Positions 11,101 through 21,410 of a DNA stretch of 64,000 bases are shown here, in pieces. The notes beneath the pieces are model-generated. The model did not search any database. It had not been told where the DNA came from and worked only from the letters and a program-made list of their open reading frames with translations. How positions within the stretch are numbered: the first letter of the stretch is position 1; each line of letters begins with the position of its first letter. The stretch lies in NCBI GenBank assembly GCA_904066235.2, contig CAJFCV020000004.1, forward strand, positions 9,858,001 through 9,922,000, read 5' to 3'. A program made the translations under genes and the position numbers. The DNA comes from Bursaphelenchus xylophilus. Lineage: Eukaryota > Nematoda > Chromadorea > Rhabditida > Aphelenchoididae.

Positions 11101-14100
11101 TTTCGCACGGTGCACCAAAAATTGACCGAAATTTCCGGCGGCTCTGACGGCCGTAATTTTAAAGATACGAGGAAGATGTAAGCGGGTAATTTGTAGAGCT
11201 CTTCGAGGTCTACAATCTATTGTTGGACATTTTTGACATTGTTGTTGTACATCAGGTAGAAAATTTTGAAAAAGTCAAAATTTTTAAAATTTCGAAAAAT
11301 TGCGTTTTCAAGTATGTAGATTTTCTGAAACGATGGCCATGTAGAATGTTCTGAAAAAATTTAGGGACAATCTTAGAGCAAAAAAACTAAGATCAGCGAG
11401 CCGTTTTTTCGAATTTCGACCTGGGAGCCAAGAACGATTTTTTTGAAATTTGCACTGTGCAAATCGTATTTTTTACAGTAAGCCATAGCTAAAATACGAA
11501 GTGCACCACAAAAAAAAGAGACACGACCTAATAGGAAGTCGGGTACGTAGAATTCAAAGGAATCAAAAAAATCCAGAAAATCCGTCATCATGACGGGGTT
11601 TTCTGGAAGTGTAACTTTGTACATGGTCGTATCTACACATACATCGAGTTATCTCTTAGTTATGAATTTGCTTTCCCGATATGGACCTGTAGAAGCTTGC
11701 ATTTCAATATTCCCCGGTCTAATTAAAAGATACGAAAAAAGGTCTTTTTTTGAGATTTTTTTCGTAAATTTTGAAATTTCGAAAAAATCTCGAAAGTGAT
11801 TGTCCCATTATGTACCATACGCGACGAAACCAAAAATCAAGTCGATAGCTGTAAAACGGAGCGAGATACAGAGACTCAAAGTTTCGACTTTTCATGACGT
11901 CATAGGCCACTCAAAATTGAAAATTTTGAAAATTTTTTTCAAATACTCAAAGACAGCATCTAAAAGAACCCCCATGCCAAAAATCAAGTCAATCGGAGCA
12001 AAACAAAAAACCAAGGACAAACCCTACGAATAGATATATTTTAGACTAGGGCTCGAGACTTCGCAGCCTGCGGCTGCTCACGTCTCGAGGGCAGCCCTGC
12101 GGATAAGAGCAACTTTGCGCCCGGTTTCGCTGCTTTGCGCGCGATTTGGACCTGGTCAACGTCGAAAACAGCACAAACGCTCGCCAAAGCTTTGCCGACG
12201 GCCTCCGGCCGCGGCAGAAAAACGCTACGCGTTAGACTGAGCCTAGTAGAGAGATCGCTAAGAACTTTCTCTAATCGCTAAGCTCAGGTCAGTCCCAGAT
12301 CGCTAAGCCGGGTTAAAGAGCCCGCCGGCATGAGGCGACGGCCTACGGCCGCCGCGAGACTACATTTTGTTACCTAAAATAATTTTTCTTCCACCAAAAG
12401 TTGATCAGAAACACTTCCATTGACCAAAATCAACAAAAAAAAATAAAAAAAATGGACTCGGCACTCAAAGTTACCCTAAGACAATATTTTTCCCGAATTC
12501 CCCATAAAATTTGGCCCCAAAACGGCCAAATCCCGAGAATCCAGGCCCAAAAAAATAATTTTACAAAAATTTCTCGAAAAAATCCAGAAAACCCCGTCAT
12601 GACGCGTCACGATGACCGTTTCCCACCACCCTCCTTACACTCAGCACTCTCTCCGTCTTATCTCTGACCGGAATCGAAAGAGAAAACCTTTGTCTAACCA
12701 CCCTCCTCCTCTTTCCCGCTCTCTCTTTTCTCCCGCCAAACGAAGAGGGAAGCGGTTCTCTGCCCGCTCTCTCTCTTCGCCGCGCTCTTTTTTTTGTGTT
12801 TTCGTCCGTGGAAGTGGGCGTTTTTTCAAAACTGGCACTTGTTGCACTAAAAGTGCCGGGGAAAAAGATACGACTATGTCCGAAATGTCATGGAGCTTCT
12901 GAATATGTAACTTTTAGACGAATTTTAGTTGGAAATTTTGGAGATTTGACGGTTTTAAAAATTTTGAATTTTTTGAGACCGCCGCTTCAAACACGATATC
13001 TGATCATATCTTTGAATGTCATATACGAAATTCCGGCTACGGAATGATAATTCAATTATCTAGTGCGTCCCAGGCGGGATTTTTGAATTTCGGCCTTGTT
13101 CCCGAGCTATAGTAACTTTCGTCAAGGTAAGCAAAATCCAAAAATTCCGAAATTCGAATACTGAATTTTCACCTTGTCCGTATTTTAAGAACCGATACAT
13201 GTTTCTATAGCAGTTCAACGTGGTGAATACGATGGACGAAATTAAAATCTGAAAAAATTCGATTCCAAACCCTCAGGGCCGGAATTCGGCCAAAATTTCG
13301 AAATTTTTCTTCGGAGACACAGTGCGCACGGAAAATTGAAGATAGAGAGCTGAAACTTGGCACGATGGTAGTTCATTTTGTGTCCTATAGCACCCATATG
13401 ATCAATTTGTTCAACTCCGCTAATTGCCCTGAGGGCAAGTTTTTTCGCACGGTGCACCAAAAATCGACCGAAATTTCCGTCCGCTCTGGCGGCCGTAATT
13501 CGAGAGATACGAACGTGATGTAAGCGGGTAAATTGTAGAGCTCGTCGAGCTCTACAATCTATTGTTGGACACTTTTGAAGTTGTTGTTGCGGAACATGAC
13601 GAAAAATTTGATTTTCTGAAAATTTCAAAAATTTGAAAAAAATGCGATTTTCAATATAGAACTGGTTCTGGGAGACGACGATGACTACAGGTCCAAAAAC
13701 AATTGAGGACAATCTTCGGGCAAAAAAATTAAGATTTGCGAGTGATTTTTTTGAATTTCGACCTGAGGGCCGAGAATGAATCTTTTGAAATTTGCACTGT
13801 GCAAATCGTATTTTTTACAGTAAGCCATGGCTAAAATACGAAGTGCACTACAAAAAAGAAAGACACGACCTAATAGGAAGTTTGGTACGTAGAATTCAAT
13901 GGAATCGAAAAAATCCAGAAAATCCGTCATCATGACGGGGTTTTCTGGAAGTGTAACTTTGTACATGGCCGTATCTACACATACATTGAGATATCTCTTA
14001 GTTATGAATTTGCTTTCCTGATATGGACCTGTAGAAGCTTGCATTTCAATAAAGCTGGACGCGTCGAACGTTTACGAAAAAAGGTCATTTTTTGAGATTT

Positions 14101-17100
14101 TTTTCGTAAAATTTGAAATTTCGAAAAAATCTCGACAGTGATTGTCCCATTATGTACCATACGCTACGAAACCAAAAATCAAGTCGATACCTATAAAACG
14201 GAGCGAGAGACAGCGACTCAAAGTTTCGACTTTTCATGACGTCATAGGTCACTCAAAACGGAAAATTTTGAAAATTTTTTTCAAATACTCAAAGAGAGCA
14301 TCTAAAAGAACCCCCATGCCAAAAATCAAGTCAATCGGTGCAAAAGAAAAAAGAAACCCCAAACCTTATGAATAGATATATTTTAGACTAGGGCTCGAGA
14401 CTTCGCAGCCTGCGGCTGCTCACGTCTCTCGGGCAGCTCTGCGGACAAAGGCAACTTTGCGCCCGGTATCGCTGCTTTTCGCGCGATTTGGACCTGTTTA
14501 ACGTCGAAAACAACATAAACGCTCGCTAAAGCTTTGCCGACGGCCTCCGGCCGCGGCAGAAAAACGCTACGCGTTAGACTGAGCCTAGTAGAAAGTTGTA
14601 GCGTTTTTAAGACCAAAAAGTTAGGATCGCTAAGCTTTCCCTAATCGCTAAGCTCAGGTCAGTCCCAGATCGCTAAGCCGGGTTAAAGAGCCCGCCGGCA
14701 TGAGGCGACGGCCTACGGCCGCCGCGAGACTACATTTTGTTACCTAAAATAATCTTCCTTCCACCAAAACTTGATCAGAAGCTCATACAATAAGGAAAAA
14801 TCAACTAAAAAACTCGAAAAATAGATTCAGCACTCAAAATTATCCAAAGCCAATATTTTTCCCGAAATCCCCGTCAAATTTGGCCCTAAAACGGCCAAAT
14901 CCCGAGAATCCAGGACCAAAAAAATAATTTTACAAAGATTTCTCGAAAAAATCCAGAAATCCCGTCATTACGCGTCACGATGACAGTTTCCGTACCACCC
15001 TCCTCACACTCAGCACTCTCTCCGTCTTATCTCTGACCGGAATCGAAAGAGAAAACCTTTGTCTAACCACCCTCCACCACTTTCCCACTCTCTCTTTTCT
15101 CCCGCCAAACGAAGAAGGAAACGGTTCTCTGCCCGCTCTCTCTCTTCCCCGCGCTCTTTTTTTGTGTTTTCGGCCATGGAAGTGGGCGTTTTTTCAAAAC
15201 TGGCACTTGTTGCACTAAAAGTGCCGGGGAAAAAGATACGACTATGTCCGAATTGACATGGAGATTCCGAATATGTAACTTTTAGACGAATTTTAGTTTG
15301 AAATTTTTGAGATTTGACGGTTTTAAAAATTTTGAATTTTTTGAGACCGCCGCTTCAAACACGATATCTGATCATATCTTTGAATGTCATATACGAAATT
15401 CCGGCTACGGAATGATAATTCAATTATCTAGTGCGTCCCAGGCGGGATTTTTGAATTTCGGCCTTGTTCCCGAGCTATAGTAACTTTCGTCAAGGTAAGC
15501 AAAATCCAAAAATTCCGAAATTCGAATACTGCCTTTTCACCTTGTCCGTATTTTAAGAACCGATACATGTTTCTATAGCAGTTCAACGTGCTGAATACGA
15601 TGGACGAAATTAAAATCCGAAAAAATTCGATTCCAAACCCTCAGGGCCGAATTTTGGCCAAAATTTCGAAATTTTTTTTCGACCGCACGTTGCGCACGGA
15701 ATATTGCAGGTAGAAAGCTGAAACTTGGCACGATGGTAGTTCATTTTGTGTCCTATAGCACCCATATGATCAATTTGTTCAGCTCCGCTAATTGCCCTGA
15801 GGGCAATTTTTTTTGCACAGTGCACCAAAAATCGACCGAAATTTCCGGCCGCTCTGGCGGCCGTAATTCGAGAGATACGAACGTGGTGTAAGCGGGTAAA
15901 TTGTAGAGCTCTTCGAGCTCTACAATCCATTGTTGGCCACTTTTGAAGTTGTTGTTGCGGAACATGACGAAAAATTTGATTTTCTGAAAATTTCTAAAAT
16001 TTGAAAAAAATGCGATTTTCAATATAGAACTGGTTCTGGGAGATGACGATGACTACAGGTCCAAAAACAATTGAGGACAATCTTCGGGCAAAAAAATTAA
16101 GATTTGCGAGTGATTTTTTTGAATTTCGACCTGAGGGCCGAGAATGAATCTTTTGAAATTTGCACTGTGCAAATCGTATTTTCTACAGTAAGCCATGGCT
16201 AAAATACGAAGTGCACTACCAAAAAGAAAGACACGACCTAATAGGAAGTCGGGTACGTAGAATTCAATGGAATCGAAAAAATCCAGAAAATCCGTCATCA
16301 TGACGGGGTTTTCTGGAAGTGTAACTTTGTACATGGCCGTATCTACACATACATTGAGATATCTCTTAGTTATGAATTTGCTTTCCCGATATGGACCTGT
16401 AGAAGCTTGCATTTCAATAAAGCTGGACGCGTCGAACGTTTACGAAAAAAGGTCATTTTTTGGGATTTTTTTCGTAAAATTTGAAATTTCGAAAAAATCT
16501 CGACAGTGATTGTCCCATTATGTACCATACGCTACGAAACCAAAAATCAAGTCGATACCTATAAAACGGAGCGAGAGACAGCGACTCAAAGTTTCGACTT
16601 TTCATGACGTCATAGGTCACTCAAAACGGAAAATTTTGAAAATTTTTTTCAAATACTCAAAGAGAGCATCTAAAAGAACCCCCATGCCAAAAATCAAGTC
16701 AATCGGTGCAAAAGAAAAAAGAAACCCCAAACCTTATGAATAGATATATTTTAGATTTGATTTTTTGCTCAGATTTCTGTTGGCCTAAAATAATTTTTTG
16801 ATCATCGAAATTTTTGATTTTCAGTTTGAACTCCACATCAGACCTGGTAATGCTCCCAATAAGCCGGTTAAATTTGCATATCATCCATCTGGCTGCCATC
16901 GATGAACAGATGGATAAACCATTGATAGAGCAATGCCAGGCCTGGCTCAAGAAGCGCGAAGGACCGGTTCATGTGGAATTGAGGTGGACAACGGGCGCAA
17001 ATTTGATCCGAACTGTCCATTCAATCATGCAAACGGATTTCGGAGTGCAGTCAACTACGGTCCAAAATATCCCAATGAAGGTAAGAAAGGGGTCGGATTT

Positions 17101-20100
17101 TTGGAACTAGGTGATTTTTTTGGGGTTTGGAAGTGACTTACAGTGGGGGAGCTGATCCAGTGGCAAAAAAAGTAGCATTTTGCATCCGGGAAGTATCAAA
17201 AATGTGGCAAAATGCTTCCCTCTCCGAGTGAAAAAACTCAGATTTGAAAAGCGCGCCCGCTCTTTTGGTGAGGGAACCCTGAAGCATTTTGCCACATTTT
17301 TGATGCTTCCGGGATGCAAAATGATGCGCTTTTTAGCCACTGGATCAGGTCCGGCACTTTAGAAGGTGATTTCCTGCAGTTCTAAGGTCGACGAGACAAG
17401 AATTTTGAGTTTTAACTGGAAAAATTTGCAAGGATTTGACTTTTTCTATCCTACAAAAACAAAAAAAAAATGGATTTTAGATTTTTGTTTTATTTTTTAT
17501 TCAATTTCATTATGAAAAAGTGTAGAAAATTGAATATTAGGTCCCTGAGAATTCCCTGATTTCATAAAACAGGCTCCGAAAATTAAAAAAATATATATAT
17601 TTTTTAGGAGGAATCAAACGCCACCAAGTCCACCAATTACAATGTGGAAATGTTCCATGCAAATCAACCGCATTCCTATTTGCGGCAACTGCATTTACTC
17701 GACGCTGACAGCCCCATCACCAACGTTGAGAATGAATACAGTTCGACTTCGCTGAAATGGTCGAGCGTGAACAATCGAATGGTTGCAAATGATGTAAGTT
17801 TATAGCATTTTTGGATTTTTTTGATGATAAAAGAAGGGAGAGAAAAAAATTTTCGCCAATTTTAGGTGATTTTTTTTTTGATTTTTGTCTAGTACAATAT
17901 AAATTTTTGAGAGAAATTTCTTTATTTTGCCTTCAAATAGCTTATAATTGTCTATAATGCAGAGATTGTTTCTTTTTGGTCCATCTCCGATATGTTTTTG
18001 ATATCCATTTTGCCTACTATAATATAATTTTACAAATTTTTTTTTGCTCTTTGCAAGTTGGATAGCTTAGATACGGCTGGATTCTACTTTTTTTGCTATT
18101 TTTTGTACATAATTTTGCTTATTTTAGGCCCCATTATACGAAAATGGAGCAGCTGTGACGGTAGCCAAGGTCCGAGACCGGCCCGCGATTTGTATTTGCA
18201 ACTTCATTTTGAATGGAAAATTCGTTTTATTGGATATGGACCCCGATTCCAAAGTTTCGGAGCTGTCCCCAAACTTTCACAACTTGAAAATCAGTCATTT
18301 CTTCTCATTGGATCACACAACTGGAGCCATGTTTTTGAATGGAATGAGGTTTGATCCGAGCGGTAAGTTTGAGGAAAATTTATGAGTTGAGAGGCCTATT
18401 ATTTTATTTTATAGAGGATTTTAGCTTTAGTGTTTGCTTTGGTCGATTTTTTGAGGATTTATTATGTTACACTTGGCATATTGGCAAACTTTTTGTAAAT
18501 TTTTAATTTTTTTTGCAAGAGTGCGGAATTATGAGGGCGAAAAGGTTTTTTTATGGTGTGATAGGGCTGAAAAATGATAATTTTGTAGTCTATTTTTGTG
18601 TGGAAGATCCAGTTTGAATCAGTTATATTATACTTGACAGTTTGATCTAAAAATTTTTTTTTCTAAGCGTGTAATTTGGGAAACTAAAGTGTTTAAAAAT
18701 CTACTGGGTTATGGTAGAGCCAAAACGGTTGGTAGGCAAAAAAGTTTTCTGATTTTTTAAATATTATACACGAGAGGTTTATCATTTTTTGATTTTTTGG
18801 ATGATGAATTTCAAATTTGTTAAAGTTTTTGTCTGTAATAAGGTAGTTGGCCCACTTGGACTGTTTTATTATAATTTTCATTAATTAGGAAGTTAAAAAA
18901 ATCGATTTTCAGCTTTCCCCCCTCTACCGGACCCAATAAACGATCGACTTCTCTTGTATCCGCTGGTCAAACTCATAGAATTCATGCGCTTGCAGCTGGA
19001 CATTATCAAGTATCCACTAAAAGCAACAGAAAAGAAGGCTATTTTCGATCAGACGATGGAATTGGCAAAGAATTTTGGGCAATATTTACCGATTCATGAC
19101 TCCGACTCGGTGTTTTATCAGTCCGCAGAGTTTTTCCGTCCTCTTTTGGACGTGATTAATTCTAATACAGTAACCCCCGAGGTACGTAGGGGATTTTTAA
19201 AAGGGTTTTGAGGGATTTTTGGGTAATTTTTTGGAGGATTTTTTTTTGAAATTTTTGGGGAAAAAAAAATTTTGAATTTAAAAAAAAATTTTTATTATTA
19301 GATGATCGCCGAAGCCAAGAGCTTCGTCTACCGAGCAGTGGGAGATAATTTGTCCACCTTGCCGTATCCCCAGTCCACATTAATTACATTGAACATGACT
19401 CAAGAAGAAAGAGTAAAAGTAACATTCGTGGAGGTCGCGAGAATTCTCAAAAATTATTCCGCAATCAGTCCCGAACACACCGAGTTCTACAACTTCTTCC
19501 TCGGCATTACTGGACTGGACCTGAACGAAGAATTCAGCAAACAACAGGCCCGACCGGACTCTCCGACTGTCCACCGAAGGTCGAGAAGTAATTCGCCGGT
19601 CCCAACGAAGAGATCCAAGAAACTGGAGAGAGGTGAGGGCAAATTTCGATAGGCAAATTTTGGGCTGGAATGAAAGATGGTGGGATTTAGGCTTCCTGGA
19701 AATTGGACAGAGTGAAATTGGACACAAATAATTTTGACAGAGCGCGGAAATTGGACAGAGTTTTTTTCACTGCAATTGTTTCTGTCCAATTTCACTCTGT
19801 CCAATTTCCACGAAGCCATTTTTTGCAGTGAAAAAAATTCTGTCGAGTTTCACTCTGTCCAATTTCCACGCTCTGTCCAAATTATTTCTGTCCAATTTCA
19901 CTCTGTCCAATTTCCACGAAGCCGGGATTTAAAGTTATGAAAAACTTTGTTGTTTGACAGGTTTATGGTAATATTTATTGGGAACTTCAATATCTCTGAT
20001 AGTGATTTTCGGAAATCTGGCAGATTCCGGAAGCGGGAAGCGACGATTGTTCAAGTACAATTGGCGTATTGTACAATAAAAACCTTAAACTCGAAATTTT

Positions 20101-21050
20101 TTTAACACGAGGAACGTCGTCAATTAGGGAAAAAGACGATTGGGGGAGTGGATGATTGGGAAAAAGACAATTTGGGAAACTGAAAAGTTTTATTTTTCTT
20201 CGATGAAAGTGTCGAAATTAAGATAATCGAGGGTGCTGATTTTGAAAATGAGATTCATTTTTTTTTGATTGTTTCTTTTTTCTTTAGGTAGTACTGTAAA
20301 GTAGTCATTTTTGGGATTTTTCTCATAAATACTCGATTTAGGGGTTTCCGGTAGTGCTGATTCCGAAAATCTGATTTGAAATCAGCACTATCGAAAACCC
20401 CTGAAACGATAATTGTAAAAAAAGTCCAAAAAGTTACTACTTTACAGTACTACTTATGAAAAAAAAGTGACCATCAAAAAATATAAATGTCAGTTTCAAA
20501 ATCAGCAACCTCGATTGTCTTAATTTCGACACTTTCATCGAAGAAAAATAATACTTTTCAGTTTCCCCAATTGTCTTTTTCCCAATCGTCCACTTCCCCA
20601 ATCGTCTCTTTCCCTAATTGACGACGTTCCATTTCCTTGTGTTAAAAAACATTCGGGTTTAAGGGTTTTATTGTAAAATACTCCAATTGTACTTGAACAA
20701 TAGTCGCTCCCCCGCTTCTGGACTCTACCAGATTTCCGAAAATCGCTACAAGAGATCGAAAAATACCGTAAATCTGTCAAATAACGTTTTTCATAACTTT
20801 AAGTCCCAACATCTTTCATTTCCTGCCCTAAATTATCGAATCAATATCGCTTCCAGACGCCCTAACCCTCCACGAACTCTTCGCCGCCAAGGCCGAGGTC
20901 TGTTGGCGGGGTTGGAAGGACTTCGAAGGTCGCATCAACGCCAATTCAGCTCAAGCAAAGCTCTATCCGAACCTGAAAACGGTCGATTCCGAACCGATTG
21001 GAGGCGTCAGACCATCAGACAGAAGGAGAAACAATGTGATGGAACAATGA
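8130..21050 (+). CDS. Integrator complex subunit 13 (Asunder homologue)
   Basis: Ten exons: 8130-8231, 8275-8654, 9269-9418, 9506-9589, 16825-17080, 17608-17793, 18128-18362, 18913-19181, 19302-19632 and 20857-21050, in frame throughout, 728 residues. INTS13 is a nuclear subunit of Integrator, which cleaves snRNA and promoter-proximal transcripts; Asunder also affects dynein localisation in flies. Family-like segments: HKTILVVDRGPKF at the start, NIPMKEESNAT at the exon 5/6 join, SLKWSSVNNR, CNFILNGKFVLLD, a basic Ser/Arg stretch RRSRSNSPVPTKRSKK near 655 resembling a nuclear signal, and the C-terminal FEGRINANSAQAKLYPNLK, which parallels the human end. Length is close to human (706). The introns hold much mobile DNA: a family B foldback, a 7.1-kb Helitron array, a family A element and two other foldbacks. 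I recall FNTA and Asunder genes being neighbours in C. elegans too, unverified. Confidence 0.92.
8690..9215. mobile_element. Family B foldback in INTS13 intron 2
   Basis: The core runs from about 8715 (ACGAGGAAAGTACTTCTATG) to 9186 (inverse). Arms are about 160 bp and include GATTCAGAATATATAAA, with a 150-bp loop carrying CTTGTCAAAGATGCCAGGG. TGA flanks both core ends. About 25 bp beyond each end is also inverted (TGGACAAAAGTGGAGGAAATT against its complement), as in the FNTA intron copy. Confidence 0.85.
9669..12045 (-). mobile_element. Helitron copy 1 (most diverged)
   Basis: 2377 bp. It shares order and ends with copies 2 and 3 but differs in blocks, for example around 10630-10700 and 11705-11735, where the others carry a different sequence. 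On the minus strand it supplies the outer 3' end of the array (CTAG at 9669-9672 followed by host T). Confidence 0.8.
12046..14387 (-). mobile_element. Helitron copy 2
   Basis: 2342 bp, with CTAG-TC junctions on both sides at 12045/12046 and 14387/14388. The second half is nearly identical to copy 3, including the AAAGCTGGACGCGTCGAACG segment that copy 1 lacks. The CT-rich strip near 12640-12800 differs slightly from copies 1 and 3. Confidence 0.8.
14388..16755 (-). mobile_element. Helitron copy 3
   Basis: 2368 bp. On the minus strand it supplies the outer 5' end of the array (TCTAAAATATATC, host A before it, at plus 16756). Much of it is almost identical to copy 2, while its CT-rich strip is closer to copy 1. 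This mosaic pattern suggests unequal exchange or gene conversion among copies. Confidence 0.8.
17141..17360. mobile_element. Family A MITE in INTS13 intron 5
   Basis: The left end is TA-CAGTGGGGGAGCTGATCC at 17139. The right end, GGTCCGGCACTTTA, has mutated from the expected CACTGTA. Arms carry TTTTGCATCCGGGAAGTATC and ATGTGGCAAAATG, and the centre is a short GCGCGCCCGC. About 220 bp, slightly deleted compared with the dehydrogenase intron copy. Confidence 0.8.
19686..19923. repeat. Family F: arrayed and inverted GTCCAATTTC motifs
   Basis: The motif GTCCAATTTCACTCTGTCC and variants occur at least six times in 240 bp of INTS13 intron 9, in both orientations. The left part (GGAAATTGGACAGAGTG) is inverted relative to the right part, and the TTCGTGG-type border repeats as GAAGCC. 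This is a small palindromic minisatellite rather than a simple repeat. Confidence 0.7.
20000..20745. repeat. Family E large foldback in INTS13 intron 9
   Basis: The two halves are inverted copies about a centre near 20375. Paired blocks are ATTTTCGGAAATCTGG with its inverse near 20740, AATTAGGGAAAAAGACGATTG with its inverse near 20590-20620, and TACTGTAAAGTAGT with its inverse near 20435. A related shorter copy lies at 29125-29465. No coding capacity. Confidence 0.8.
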
Positions 21051-21207
21051 AAGAACTGTCGTGAAAATTATATTACGTATTGTCCATAGATTTGATGGGT
21101 GTAAAATATTTAATTTATTGAATATTTTGGAGATGCACTGGGAAGTTTCCTTGATCAATGACACATCTTTTTTGGCTTCTTCAATCTTTCAATAGTCTCG
21201 AATGAGT

Positions 21208-21410
21208 GAGGAAGTATCAAAAATGCGGCAAAATGCTTCCCTCTCCAAGTGGAAAACTCCAATTTCAAAAGCGCGCCCGCTCTTTTTGTGAGGGAAAGAC
21301 CTTCAAAGCGAAGTTTTTCACTAAGACAGGGAGGCATTTTGCCACATTTTTTGATGCTTCCCGGATACAAAGTGGTACGCTTTTGACACTGGATCGGGTC
21401 CGTCACTGTA
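21208..21410. mobile_element. Family A MITE, left end lost
   Basis: It starts inside the left arm (GAAGTATCAAAAATGCGGC) and has lost the first 40 or so bases. The right end is intact: ACACTGGATCGGGTCCGTCACTG followed by TA. It lies about 160 bp past the INTS13 stop codon. Confidence 0.75.

Larger units (their letters stand above)
9669..16755 (-). mobile_element. Tandem array of three non-autonomous Helitrons
   Basis: The 7087-bp block fills INTS13 intron 4 and consists of three head-to-tail copies of a 2.34-2.38 kb unit. Read on the minus strand each unit starts TCTAAAATATATC and ends with a hairpin GCAGCCGCAGGCTGC, twelve bases, then CTAG. That is the Helitron signature: 5' TC, a 3' hairpin about 10-12 bases before CTRR, and no terminal inverted repeats. 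The outer flanks are A before the TC and T after the CTAG, so the array lies between A and T, the Helitron target. Internal junctions read CTAG directly followed by TC with no spacer. No Rep/helicase frame is present, so these are non-autonomous. A CT-rich strip near the middle of each unit gives spurious Ser/Arg-rich open frames. Confidence 0.85.

Noticed and set aside
10347..12902. Ser/Arg-rich open frames with PAKRRRKRFSARSLSSP, repeated three times
   Set aside because: They come from the CT-rich strip present in every Helitron copy, are short, and are open on both strands because of low complexity. No start context or domain supports a protein.
9669..16755. Reading the 7-kb array as a satellite or as duplicated host exons
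   Set aside because: The unit has Helitron ends at every junction and A/T flanks, and no piece matches INTS13 exons, so a transposon array explains it better.
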